DNA from: DASQDN01 sp963825845
Lineage (GTDB): Bacteria > Acidobacteriota > Terriglobia > Bryobacterales > Bryobacteraceae
Assembly: GCA_963825845.1 (NCBI GenBank)
Contig: CAWGVL010000050.1
Span: 1-64,000 of the forward strand
Length of the DNA: 64,000 bases
Reading direction: 5' to 3'
The notes under the pieces were generated by a model that had not been told where the DNA came from, searched no databases, and worked only from the letters and a program-made list of their open reading frames with translations. Below are positions 36,388 to 44,849 of this stretch, piece after piece (the first letter of the stretch is position 1; each line of letters starts with the position of its first letter). A program made the position numbers and the translations under genes.

Positions 36388-38022
36388 CTAAGGCAGCGGG
36401 ATTTGCCTTTGTTGAGGCGTCCTGGGCCGCGAGTTAGCTTGCGCAAGATCCCAGCTTGCCTGGTACACGAGCCGCGCGACCCGCTCCACCTTGGTGTAGT
36501 CGATCTTCTCGGGCCGGTCGAATTGCGTGTGGTAATCCGGGTGCAAACCTGTGTGAAAGAAAACAGCCGGAACGCCTCGTTGCAGGAAAGGCCAGTGATC
36601 ACTCCGGCGGAGCAGGTTAGACGCGTTGTTGTCGTAATCCATTCGAAGGGTCAGATCGATCTCGCGATTCGATTTGCGGATCGCTTCAGCAAGGTCGGGG
36701 CTGTAGCTGGATCCCATCACATGCACGCTGTTGGCGTTGGATGCGGCTGTCTGCACCTTCAGTCCTTTGAAGCGGGGCCCGGCGCCTTCAGGAACTTCTT
36801 CGTTGCGTCCGATCATATCCATGTTGAGAGACGCAATGGTCTTGTCAAGCGGCCATAGCGGCTGCTCGATCCAGGCCCACGATCCCAATAGTGGACCGCA
36901 GCAACGCTCCTCGGAACCCCACACCGCGAAGATGATCGTGCGCCGCGGACGCTGGCCCTGCTGGGCCGCCGTCGAGTATGCTTCAGCGATGTCCAATAGG
37001 GCTACCGTTCCTGATGCATTGTCGTCGGCTCCGTTATAGATTACGTTCCCTTCCGCGCCGTTATGGTCGTAATGGGCGGAGATCAGGACAGCTTCATTCT
37101 TCAACGCAGGGTCAGAGCCTTCGATCTTGGCGACTACGCTCCGATCTTCCACGACGGTGCGGTTGAGAGCAGTTGCGAGATCTATAGTGGAAATGGATTC
37201 CAGAAAGGATCGCACGGGTCCCTGAGCAGCATCTTTGAGAAGCGGTTGCAATTCGCGGCCGAGAATATGCTCTGCGACGGCGGGCGAGATCTGCACGGCC
37301 GGGATGCGGATACGGTTCGCATAGGCGGCAAGCGTGTAACGTTCAAGATGCGGAGCCTTCGCCGGCCAATAAGCGGCCGCCGTTGTCGCGAAGGAGCGCA
37401 TCCGGCTGTCAGGAACGCGAGCGTTGACAAACAGGACGGCGGTGGCGCCTTGGTCCTGCGCCTCTAGTGTCTTCCGAAGGTTGTTTGCGTACTCCGAGGT
37501 GACGAGCCCGTCGAAGGGACTCTTTGGATCGTCCGGAGCCGGCTCTCCTTCGAGGATCATAACGATCGAGGCCTTTACTGATTGACCTGCGTAATCGTCC
37601 CATTTCAAGCGAGGAGCGCGGATACCGAACCCGGCGAACCGCACCCGGCCGCGCGCTTCGGCGTCCGCGCTGAAGATCAGCGGGTAGAAGTCTGAGCCCT
37701 GCTTTGCGATTTGTCGGGCCTCGCTTCCGCGTGAAATGGCCAACCTGTTGCCGTCCGCTAAGCGGGACTGTACGAGATCGAAGCGATGGAAGTAAGAGCT
37801 ATCCGGAGCTAGCGGTTGGAGACCCAGCCTCGCGTATCTCGCCGCGATCCATTCCGCCGCCACGTTGTATGTCTCTGTACCCGTCAGCCGTCCCCGCATC
37901 GCATCGGATGCGAGGAAGTAGAGGTCCGCTTTCAGTTCGTCCCGCCGGATCGATTCAATCGCGGGAGCACGGGTTTGCCCGAAGCAGGTAAGCGACACCA
38001 ACATGCCGACTACGAAACGCAT
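36388..38022 (-). CDS. Secreted M28-family metallopeptidase
   Basis: The start chosen is the ATG at 38022, which gives a signal peptide (MRFVVGMLVSLTCFGQT); an upstream start at 38040 would hide it. The 544-residue protein has a protease-associated-type insert and an M28 dizinc catalytic domain. Ligands are in SAHYDHNG (His), NGADDNASGT (bridging Asp), WGSEE (general base and ligand Glu), NMDMIG (Asp) and FHTGLHPDYHT (His). It is an aminopeptidase or carboxypeptidase acting in the periplasm or outside the cell. It lies 48 bp upstream of the Oar-like receptor gene in the same direction, consistent with one transcript. Confidence 0.9.
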   Translation of the reverse strand: MRFVVGMLVSLTCFGQTRAPAIESIRRDELKADLYFLASDAMRGRLTGTETYNVAAEWIAARYARLGLQPLAPDSSYFHRFDLVQSRLADGNRLAISRGSEARQIAKQGSDFYPLIFSADAEARGRVRFAGFGIRAPRLKWDDYAGQSVKASIVMILEGEPAPDDPKSPFDGLVTSEYANNLRKTLEAQDQGATAVLFVNARVPDSRMRSFATTAAAYWPAKAPHLERYTLAAYANRIRIPAVQISPAVAEHILGRELQPLLKDAAQGPVRSFLESISTIDLATALNRTVVEDRSVVAKIEGSDPALKNEAVLISAHYDHNGAEGNVIYNGADDNASGTVALLDIAEAYSTAAQQGQRPRRTIIFAVWGSEERCCGPLLGSWAWIEQPLWPLDKTIASLNMDMIGRNEEVPEGAGPRFKGLKVQTAASNANSVHVMGSSYSPDLAEAIRKSNREIDLTLRMDYDNNASNLLRRSDHWPFLQRGVPAVFFHTGLHPDYHTQFDRPEKIDYTKVERVARLVYQASWDLAQANSRPRTPQQRQIPLP

Positions 38023-38103
38023 TCCGGCATGGTATCGCACAGATCACTTGTCCCCGGGTTCACTCCAGCCGGCGGTAAGCCAGACGTCATAATTGGTCAA
38101 TTG

Positions 38104-39282
38104 ATGTTTTTTGCAATTGCCACCATCATCATCTCAGGCGCGCGACTTATCGACGGTCGGGGTGGGCCGCCAATTCAGGACTCAATCGTTGTGATTGAAT
38201 CGGACAGGATCGTCTCGGCCGGGCCTCGTGGGAGCGTCACTCCGCCCGCCGGCGAAACGTTCGATGCTCGTGGTCTGACACTGCTCCCCGGCATGATCGA
38301 CGCGCATTTCCATCGTGGCAGCGTCAAACTGCCCAACATGTTCCTGAACAACGGAGTGACAAGCGTACGCGATCCCGGTGCATGGAATCAGAGCTACGAT
38401 CCTGTTAAGAAACTCGGGGTACCGATCCCTCGGCTATTTCTGACTGGTCCACACCTGGATATGGCTCCGGCCGCTTACCCGGAGAATTCGCTGCTCGTCA
38501 ATGACCCCGACGAGGCGCGCGCGGTGGTTCATCGCTTCGTAGATGAGGGCGCGACTGCGTTGAAAGTTTACTTCCGACTGCCGCTAGCCACGATCCGTGC
38601 CGTCTGCGAGACTGCTCACCAGCGCAACGTGCCGGTCACGGCACATCTTGAAATTGTGCGCGCTGATGATGCAATCGAGGCTGGTCTCGACGGGATCGAG
38701 CATGTGACAAGCGTCGGTACTGCAATTGCCGACCCCATGGAAGCGGAGAAATTTCGCCAGGCCGTTACCGCTGACAACAAGGCGCGCAACGAAGGCCGAT
38801 ATCAGCTATGGAGCAACATCGATTTCGAATCACCCCGAGTAGGCCGGCTGATTGATTTGATGGTGCGTCGCGGCGTCTTCTTTTCTCCGAATCTGGCGAT
38901 CTTCGAGCGGCGTGCCGGCGACCGTGGCGCAACCGAAATGCATGCGAAGGCGTGCGAAAACATGCGACGCTTTACCGGGCTTGCGCGCAAAGCCGGAGTT
39001 CGCGTCGTAGTTGGCTCCCACTCCAATGTCCCGTACGCCGAAACCGGCTGGGCCTATCAGCGCGAGATGGAACTGATGGTCGAAAGCGGCATGACCCCGA
39101 TGGAAGTGATTGTCGGCGCCACGTTTGACAACGCCAGGTTCTTTCGCGCCGAGACTCGCATCGGGTCCATCGAGCGGGGAAAACTAGCCGATCTTGTTTT
39201 GGTCGAAGGCGACGTGCTCCGCGATATCAGTTCGATGCGCCGGATCCGCCGTGTCATGCTGAACGGCGCGTGGATACGGTAA
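38104..39282 (+). CDS. Amidohydrolase-family protein (imidazolonepropionase-like)
   Basis: From the ATG at 38104 the protein has 392 residues; the longer open frame upstream overlaps the divergent peptidase. The metal-dependent hydrolase pattern is present: H68 and H70 (DAHFH), K154 (TALKVYF), H181 (TAHLE) and H200 (GIEHVTS). The usual final metal-binding aspartate (GTDS-like) is replaced by VVVGSHSN (S305, H306). The C-terminal GSIERGKLADLVLVEGD is standard for the family. Members cleave cyclic amides, imides or peptides. It is the first gene of a six-gene plus-strand run reaching 46022. Confidence 0.88.
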   Translation: MFFAIATIIISGARLIDGRGGPPIQDSIVVIESDRIVSAGPRGSVTPPAGETFDARGLTLLPGMIDAHFHRGSVKLPNMFLNNGVTSVRDPGAWNQSYDPVKKLGVPIPRLFLTGPHLDMAPAAYPENSLLVNDPDEARAVVHRFVDEGATALKVYFRLPLATIRAVCETAHQRNVPVTAHLEIVRADDAIEAGLDGIEHVTSVGTAIADPMEAEKFRQAVTADNKARNEGRYQLWSNIDFESPRVGRLIDLMVRRGVFFSPNLAIFERRAGDRGATEMHAKACENMRRFTGLARKAGVRVVVGSHSNVPYAETGWAYQREMELMVESGMTPMEVIVGATFDNARFFRAETRIGSIERGKLADLVLVEGDVLRDISSMRRIRRVMLNGAWIR

Positions 39283-39305
39283 GCGCGCTCCGTATAATCG
39301 ATAAT

Positions 39306-40418
39306 GTGTTTCGACTCAGCTTCCTACTAGCGTTGCTGCTGCCCATGCCCTCCGGCGCAGCCGAATATATCGCTTATATCGCCGCCGGCGCCCAGCAGGG
39401 CGCGGGAATCTACGGCTACCGCTTCGATTCGAAGAGCGGGAAGCTGGCACCCATGGGACTGCTTGGTGAGGCGGATCGTCCGTCGTTTCTTGCTATCCAT
39501 CCCAACAAGCGATATCTGTACTCGGTGAGCGGATCGAATGGCGGTACGGTCAACGCATTCAGTATCGACGTGTCGTCCGGCAAGCTGACCCCGCTGAACA
39601 GCGTCTCTTCGAAAGGAGCGGGACCGTGTTACGTTCGCGTGGATCAGAGCGGAAAGAATGCGCTCGTGGCGAATTATAGCGGAGGCAGCGTTGCTGTCTT
39701 TCCTATCGGGGCGGACGGGAAACTGCGAGAGGCTTCATCTTTCGTACAGCACTCGGGAACGGTAGCAGACCCGAAGCGGCAAGGCGGACCGCATGCACAC
39801 TCAATCAATCCGGCTCCCGATAATCGCTATGTGGTGGCCGCGGACCTGGGCCTCGACAAGCTCCTGATCTACCGGTTCGATCCCGCCGCGGGAATGATTA
39901 CCCCGAATGATCCCCCCTTCGCCGAAGTAGCTCCACGTTCCGGACCGCGCCACTTCACGTTCCATCCGAATGGCAAATACGCGTACGTGATCAATGAGAT
40001 CTCCTGCACCGTCACTGCGTTCAACTACGATGCCAAAAAGGGAGTGCTGAAAGAGCTTCAGACGACGTCGACCCTGCCGAAGGGCGTTCCGGTAACCAGT
40101 GACCTATCTACCGCCGAGGTTCTCGTTCATCCTTCAGGGAAGTTTTTGTATGGATCGAATCGCGGGCACGATACGATCGCAGTTTTTTCTGTGGGCCCGC
40201 AGGGTACCCTGACCCTTTTGGACAATGTCGATACACGAGGGAAAATACCGCGAAATTTCGGCATCGATCCTACCGGATCCTTCCTGCTGGCGTTGAATGA
40301 GAGCAGCAACAACGTGGTGGTGTTTCGAATCGACAAGCAAACCGGCCGGCTTTCGCCTACAGGTCAGACGGTCGAGGCGCCAGGGCCGATGTGCGTAAGG
40401 TTCCTGCCGCTCAAGTGA
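39306..40418 (+). CDS. Lactonase-family seven-bladed beta-propeller (6-phosphogluconolactonase-like)
   Basis: The GTG at 39306 gives a signal peptide (FRLSFLLALLLPMPSGAAEY) and starts 23 bp after the previous stop; an ATG at 39270 would overlap that gene. The ~370-residue product shows the YbhE/Pgl family repeats: GIYGYRFDSKSGKL, FLAIHPNKRYLYSVS, VDQSGKNALVANYSGGSV, GGPHAHSINPAPDNRYVVAA, GPRHFTFHPNGKYAYVINE and IPRNFGIDPTGSFLLALNE. Family members hydrolyse lactones such as 6-phosphogluconolactone. Because this one is exported it more likely acts on an extracytoplasmic lactone, possibly one produced by the PQQ dehydrogenase next to it. Confidence 0.88.
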   Translation: MFRLSFLLALLLPMPSGAAEYIAYIAAGAQQGAGIYGYRFDSKSGKLAPMGLLGEADRPSFLAIHPNKRYLYSVSGSNGGTVNAFSIDVSSGKLTPLNSVSSKGAGPCYVRVDQSGKNALVANYSGGSVAVFPIGADGKLREASSFVQHSGTVADPKRQGGPHAHSINPAPDNRYVVAADLGLDKLLIYRFDPAAGMITPNDPPFAEVAPRSGPRHFTFHPNGKYAYVINEISCTVTAFNYDAKKGVLKELQTTSTLPKGVPVTSDLSTAEVLVHPSGKFLYGSNRGHDTIAVFSVGPQGTLTLLDNVDTRGKIPRNFGIDPTGSFLLALNESSNNVVVFRIDKQTGRLSPTGQTVEAPGPMCVRFLPLK

Positions 40419-40459
40419 CCACCGAGATCTCGATTTGGCTTCCAAGAAGGTAATACAGA

Positions 40460-42430
40460 ATGCGGATTGTGTTGTTTGTTGCTTTCCAGGCAGTATTGTC
40501 GGTGGCCGCCTGGGGACAATCGCCCGATGGCCGGAGCACTTTTCAAAGCCTCTGTTCGGGCTGCCATGGCACCGATGGAAATGGAGGCGAGCACGCGCCC
40601 TCGATACTGCCAAGCCTCGCTACGAAGAATGATGAAGGCATCACGCTGATCGTCCGTGAAGGCGTTCCGCGAAAAGGCATGCCGGCCTTCAAGCAACTGC
40701 CTGAGGCAGACCTGCGCGCGCTGGTCGCCTATATGCGAACCATGCAGCAGCGCCGTGGTGGCCGCCGCGGAGTTCCCGTACGGCAGCGGGTGCGGCTTGT
40801 CGACGGTTCAGGACTGGAAGGAACGGCGCTCGGCCGCACCGGGCGTGAGTTGCAGCTACGCACCGACGATCAGCGCATTCATCTATTGCGCAAATCCGGT
40901 GAACAGTACCGGCAGGTGACAACTCAATCAGATTGGCCGAGCATGCATGGCCAACTCAGCGGGAACCGGTACTCGGCGATGGCGCAGATCAATCGCGGCA
41001 ACGTAGGCCAGATGGGCGTGAAGTGGGTCTTCGCCGTGCCGAACTCCGGACGTCTACAGGGGACGCCACAGGTTCACGACGGCGTCATGTATGTGACCAA
41101 CACGAACACCGTAATCGCTCTCGATGCGGGTTCGGGCGCACGCTTATGGGAGTATTCGCGACCGGCAACAACGGGGCTCATCGGTAACGCTCGCTCGCCG
41201 GGGAACAATCGCAGCGTTTCCATTGCAGGCGACAAAGTTTTCATGCAAACCGATCATGCGCACCTCATCGCACTGAACCGGCACACCGGGCAGTTGTTGT
41301 GGGATACCGAAATGGCCGACTATCGCCTGAATTACAACGCCACGGGATCTCTCCTTGCCGTTGAGAACCTCGTGGTAGCGGGCACCGCCGGTGGCGAAGA
41401 AGGTGTACGGGGATTTTTGGCAGCGTACGACCAGGAGACCGGTAAAGAGGTTTGGCGCTTCTGGACGATCCCGGCGCGAGGTGAACCAGGCTCGGAAACC
41501 TGGGATGGTGTCGACATCGCCCACGGAGGCGGCCCCACCTGGCTCACGGGGAGTTACGACCCCGCCAGCAAGACGGTTTACTGGCCCACTGGAAATGCTG
41601 GTCCCGACTTCAACGGTGACAACCGCAAAGGCGACAATCTCTACACTTGTTCGATTCTCGCGCTCGACGTTACGACGGGAAAGCTGAAGTGGCATTTCCA
41701 GGCGACCCCGCACGATGAATGGGATTGGGATGCTGTGCAGCCTCTTGTTCTCGTCGACGCCGAATGGAGAGGCCAACCGAGAAAGTTGTTGCTCCAGGCA
41801 AATCGCAACGGATTTTTCTACGTACTCGATCGTATTGACGGCAAATTGCTGATGGCTACGCCATTGGTGAAGAAACTGACATGGGCCAAAGAGATTGCGC
41901 CGGATGGCCGGCCGGTGATGAATCCCAATCAGGTTCCGACGCCGGAAGGCGCCCTGATCTGCCCCGCGGTGGAAGGCGCCGCGAATTTCTTTTCGACATC
42001 CTACAACCCGGCAACACATCTGTTCTACGTGAACACGCTCGAACGGTGCGCGGTGTACACGAAACGCGTTACGCCCGATTGGAAGGCTGGACGCGGATAT
42101 CAGGGTGGCGGCGGGCGGCGCGATCCGAATGATAAGCCGCAAAAAATCCTGCGCGCCATTGATATCAACACCGGAAAGTTCGCGTGGGAGCTTCCTCAAG
42201 TGGGTGAGGGAAACACGTGGACCGGTACGCTCTCGACTGCAGGCGGCCTTGTGATCTTCGGTGACGATTCCGACGCCCTGGCAGCCGCGGACGCCTCCAC
42301 CGGGAAGCGCCTGTGGAGTTTTCCATTCACTGAGAATCTCCACACTTCACCGATGACCTACATGTTCGATGATAAACAGTATGTCGCGATCATCAACGGC
42401 AGTGTCGTTTATGCTTTCGGGCTGCCATGA
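40460..42430 (+). CDS. Cytochrome c-PQQ dehydrogenase fusion (quinohemoprotein)
   Basis: A 656-residue exported protein: signal peptide (IVLFVAFQAVLSVAAWG), then a small cytochrome c domain with heme motif CSGCH at 32-36 and probable axial M74 (KGMPAF). A linker follows, then an eight-bladed PQQ-binding propeller from about residue 155 (WPSMHGQLSGNRYSAMAQIN to the end). The catalytic-site segment TPHDEWDWDAVQPL carries the Asp-x-Asp arrangement of PQQ alcohol and glucose dehydrogenases, and tryptophan-docking repeats such as TGKLKWHFQ and TGKRLWSFPF are seen. The heme domain is at the N-terminus, whereas classical type II quinohemoprotein alcohol dehydrogenases have it at the C-terminus. It would oxidise an alcohol or sugar in the periplasm and pass electrons to the respiratory chain. 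Confidence 0.92.
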   Translation: MRIVLFVAFQAVLSVAAWGQSPDGRSTFQSLCSGCHGTDGNGGEHAPSILPSLATKNDEGITLIVREGVPRKGMPAFKQLPEADLRALVAYMRTMQQRRGGRRGVPVRQRVRLVDGSGLEGTALGRTGRELQLRTDDQRIHLLRKSGEQYRQVTTQSDWPSMHGQLSGNRYSAMAQINRGNVGQMGVKWVFAVPNSGRLQGTPQVHDGVMYVTNTNTVIALDAGSGARLWEYSRPATTGLIGNARSPGNNRSVSIAGDKVFMQTDHAHLIALNRHTGQLLWDTEMADYRLNYNATGSLLAVENLVVAGTAGGEEGVRGFLAAYDQETGKEVWRFWTIPARGEPGSETWDGVDIAHGGGPTWLTGSYDPASKTVYWPTGNAGPDFNGDNRKGDNLYTCSILALDVTTGKLKWHFQATPHDEWDWDAVQPLVLVDAEWRGQPRKLLLQANRNGFFYVLDRIDGKLLMATPLVKKLTWAKEIAPDGRPVMNPNQVPTPEGALICPAVEGAANFFSTSYNPATHLFYVNTLERCAVYTKRVTPDWKAGRGYQGGGGRRDPNDKPQKILRAIDINTGKFAWELPQVGEGNTWTGTLSTAGGLVIFGDDSDALAAADASTGKRLWSFPFTENLHTSPMTYMFDDKQYVAIINGSVVYAFGLP

Positions 42431-42490
42431 TCATTTGAAGGCCAGGGTGAAAGGTTTTTGGCTCAGGGGATTCGAACTCTTGTCTCATCG

Positions 42491-43675
42491 ATGAGAAGCA
42501 AGACAACAAGGCGCCATTTCATCTTCGGGTCAATGGCGGTATCAGGAAGCATGGGGAAAGTTCTGCCTGCCACGCGGCGCAAGATCCTGATCATCCTGGT
42601 AGACGGTTTCGGCCCGGAGTATCTCGAGAAAAGCGAGATGCCGAACCTAAAACGGCTGGGCCGCGAAGGCGGCTACAAGATTGGCAATTCGGTCATTCCG
42701 TCAGTAACAAATGTGAATAATGCTTCCCTGGTTACGGCATGCTTTCCGGAGGATCACGGGATCACCACGAACTACCAGTACGACAGGAAAACGGGCCATT
42801 TCTCGGAGATGGAGTCGGCTGAGTTTCTTCTGCGGCCAACCATTTTTGAAAAGGCGAAGAAGCTGGGACTGCGTACGGCGCTTGTGACCTCGAAGGATAA
42901 AGTACGGACTCTCTGTGCTCGCGGGTCGGACATTGCGATATCAGCGGAAAAGCCCGAAGCCGCCTGGATCGCGAAGATCGGAAAACAGGAGGATATGTAC
43001 TCAGCCGAAGTAAATTACTGGACTTTCCGCGCTGCCCGGCACATTCTCAAAAACGAACCCGTTGATTTAATGTATCTGTCGACGACGGATTATATGATGC
43101 ACACCTATGCTCCCGAACAAGCGCCTTCTCTCGAGCATCTGCACACGGTGGACAAACTGCTTGGCGATATCGTCAGTGACCATCCGGGACTCGAACTTTA
43201 CCTGACCGCGGATCATGGCATGAACGCGAAACACGAGGGATTGAATCCTGCAATCATTCTCCGGGATCGATCAATCGCGGCGAAGGCCGTGCCGATCATT
43301 CGCGACAAGCATCAAGTCCACCACAAGAATCTGGGCGGCGCCTGTTACGTGTACCTTGATCGCCTGGCTGATCTGCCGAAAGCCATCGAGGTTTTCAAGA
43401 AGACGGAAGGGGTTGAAGAGGTGTTCGACGCGAAGACGGCCGCTCGCCAGTTTCATCTGCATCCCGATCGCATCGGAGACATTTTTCTGCTCGCGGCGAA
43501 GGACTATGCATTCGGCGAATTGCCTCACGCGCGGGAGAAAATCAAAATTCGCTCTCACGGATCACGTTACGAAGCCAGAGTGCCTCTGTTCGCGTACGGC
43601 CGCAAGACGGACATGAGCAAGTACGCCTACAACCTTGATCTGTCCAGGCGCCTGGATCTTGGCGATGCCATGTGA
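42491..43675 (+). CDS. Tat-exported alkaline-phosphatase-superfamily hydrolase, phosphonoacetate-hydrolase (PhnA)-like
   Basis: The ATG at 42491 gives 394 residues with a twin-arginine signal (RRHFIFGSMAVSG). The catalytic layout matches phosphonoacetate hydrolase: D38 (LVDGFGPEY), nucleophile T73 in SVTNVNNASLVT, D200 and H204 (TTDYMMHTY), D241 and H242 (TADHGM) and H356 (RSHGS), that is, all two-zinc ligands. Segments such as FPEDHGITTNYQYD and TALVTSKDKVRTL are also close to that enzyme, which splits phosphonoacetate to acetate and phosphate. Export and the Tat signal differ from the cytoplasmic PhnA, so another phosphonate or phosphodiester is possible. It follows the PQQ gene by 60 bp and precedes a second superfamily member by 12 bp. 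Confidence 0.8.
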   Translation: MRSKTTRRHFIFGSMAVSGSMGKVLPATRRKILIILVDGFGPEYLEKSEMPNLKRLGREGGYKIGNSVIPSVTNVNNASLVTACFPEDHGITTNYQYDRKTGHFSEMESAEFLLRPTIFEKAKKLGLRTALVTSKDKVRTLCARGSDIAISAEKPEAAWIAKIGKQEDMYSAEVNYWTFRAARHILKNEPVDLMYLSTTDYMMHTYAPEQAPSLEHLHTVDKLLGDIVSDHPGLELYLTADHGMNAKHEGLNPAIILRDRSIAAKAVPIIRDKHQVHHKNLGGACYVYLDRLADLPKAIEVFKKTEGVEEVFDAKTAARQFHLHPDRIGDIFLLAAKDYAFGELPHAREKIKIRSHGSRYEARVPLFAYGRKTDMSKYAYNLDLSRRLDLGDAM

Positions 43676-43687
43676 AGGAGACTTTCA

Positions 43688-44829
43688 TTGAGAAAACTAT
43701 TGGTTTGTCTGCTGTCTTTGACGGCCTCACTCGAGGCAAGATCTCTGCTCGTTATATCCATCGACGGCTTGGATCACCGGTATCTGAGAGACGCGGACAA
43801 GATCGGCGCGAAGATTCCGACACTACGAAAGCTCACGAAAGAAGGCGCGTGGGCAGACGGTGTGGTGGGTGTCATGCCATCGGTGACCTTCCCTTCGCAC
43901 ACCACTATGGTCACAGGCGTGCGGCCTTTCGAGCACGGCATCATCAACAACAACGATGCAACCAATGTTCGTTACTGGTTTACTTCACAGATCAGAGTTC
44001 CCACTTTGTGGGACGCGGCGCGTGCAGCAGGTCTTAAAACGGGCGTGGTGGAGTGGCCGGTAACCGTAGGCGGCAGCATCGACTACAATTTCCGGAGAAG
44101 TTTTCGGGCGGCAACGCGGGACGCATGGAGATGGCAGCGCATGAGGAAGTCGCCACTCCGGGATTGATTGAAAAGATCACCGCTATATATCCATCCTTTC
44201 CGCGCCCGATCGTGGACGACCGGGCACGCACCCAAGCGGTTTTGTACATGGTCAAGCATGCGAAGGCCGATCTGGTTCTGGTACATCTGGCCGACCATGA
44301 CGCCGATGCGCACGAGCATGGACCATTTACTAAGGGGTCCCTGGCGACTCTCGAACTGGCGGACGAATACGTCGGCTTGATGATGCAGGCACTTCCGAAG
44401 GATGGTGTGATCGCATTGGTGAGCGATCACGGTTTTGAACGGATCGACCGCCTGGTTGATCCGAAAGCGTATTCGAGCGGCGAAATGACAGTGACCAGCA
44501 CGATGGTCACGACAAGGGATGCGGCCGTAGCCGCTGCGCTTCGCGGGAAGGACGGTATCGGTCGTGAAATCCCGGAGCCGGAACTCAAAGCGCACGCTCC
44601 GAAGTTGGCTGGTCTATTCGCCTTCGAACCGCAGGAGCATGTTAACTTCGGATCCGGAACACTCAAGTCACCACGCGGGACTCATGGATTCTGGCCGCTG
44701 CGATCCGACTACCGTTCTGTTTATGTACTCTGGGGCGCCGGCGTCAGGCAGGAGCGTCTTCCGGAAATCGAGATGACTAGCATTGCCGCAAGGCTGGCAG
44801 CTGTTCTGGGATTGAAGTTCCCACGCTGA
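43688..44829 (+). pseudogene. Second alkaline-phosphatase-superfamily hydrolase (nucleotide pyrophosphatase-like), one frameshift
   Basis: A TTG start at 43688, with AAGGAG before it, opens a signal peptide (LLVCLLSLTASLEARS). Zinc-site and nucleophile segments follow: VISIDGLDHRYL (Asp), MPSVTFPSHTTMVTGVRPFEHG (Thr nucleophile), then, in the next frame, VHLADHDADAHEHGP, LVSDHGFE and GTHGFWP. The frame changes near 44090, where one missing base restores SIDYNFPEKFSGG. The joined length is about 380 residues, right for bacterial ectonucleotide pyrophosphatase/phosphodiesterase-like enzymes. As written, the product would lack the second half of its active site. Confidence 0.78.
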
Positions 44830-44849
44830 GATAGCAGAGCGTTCATCCA

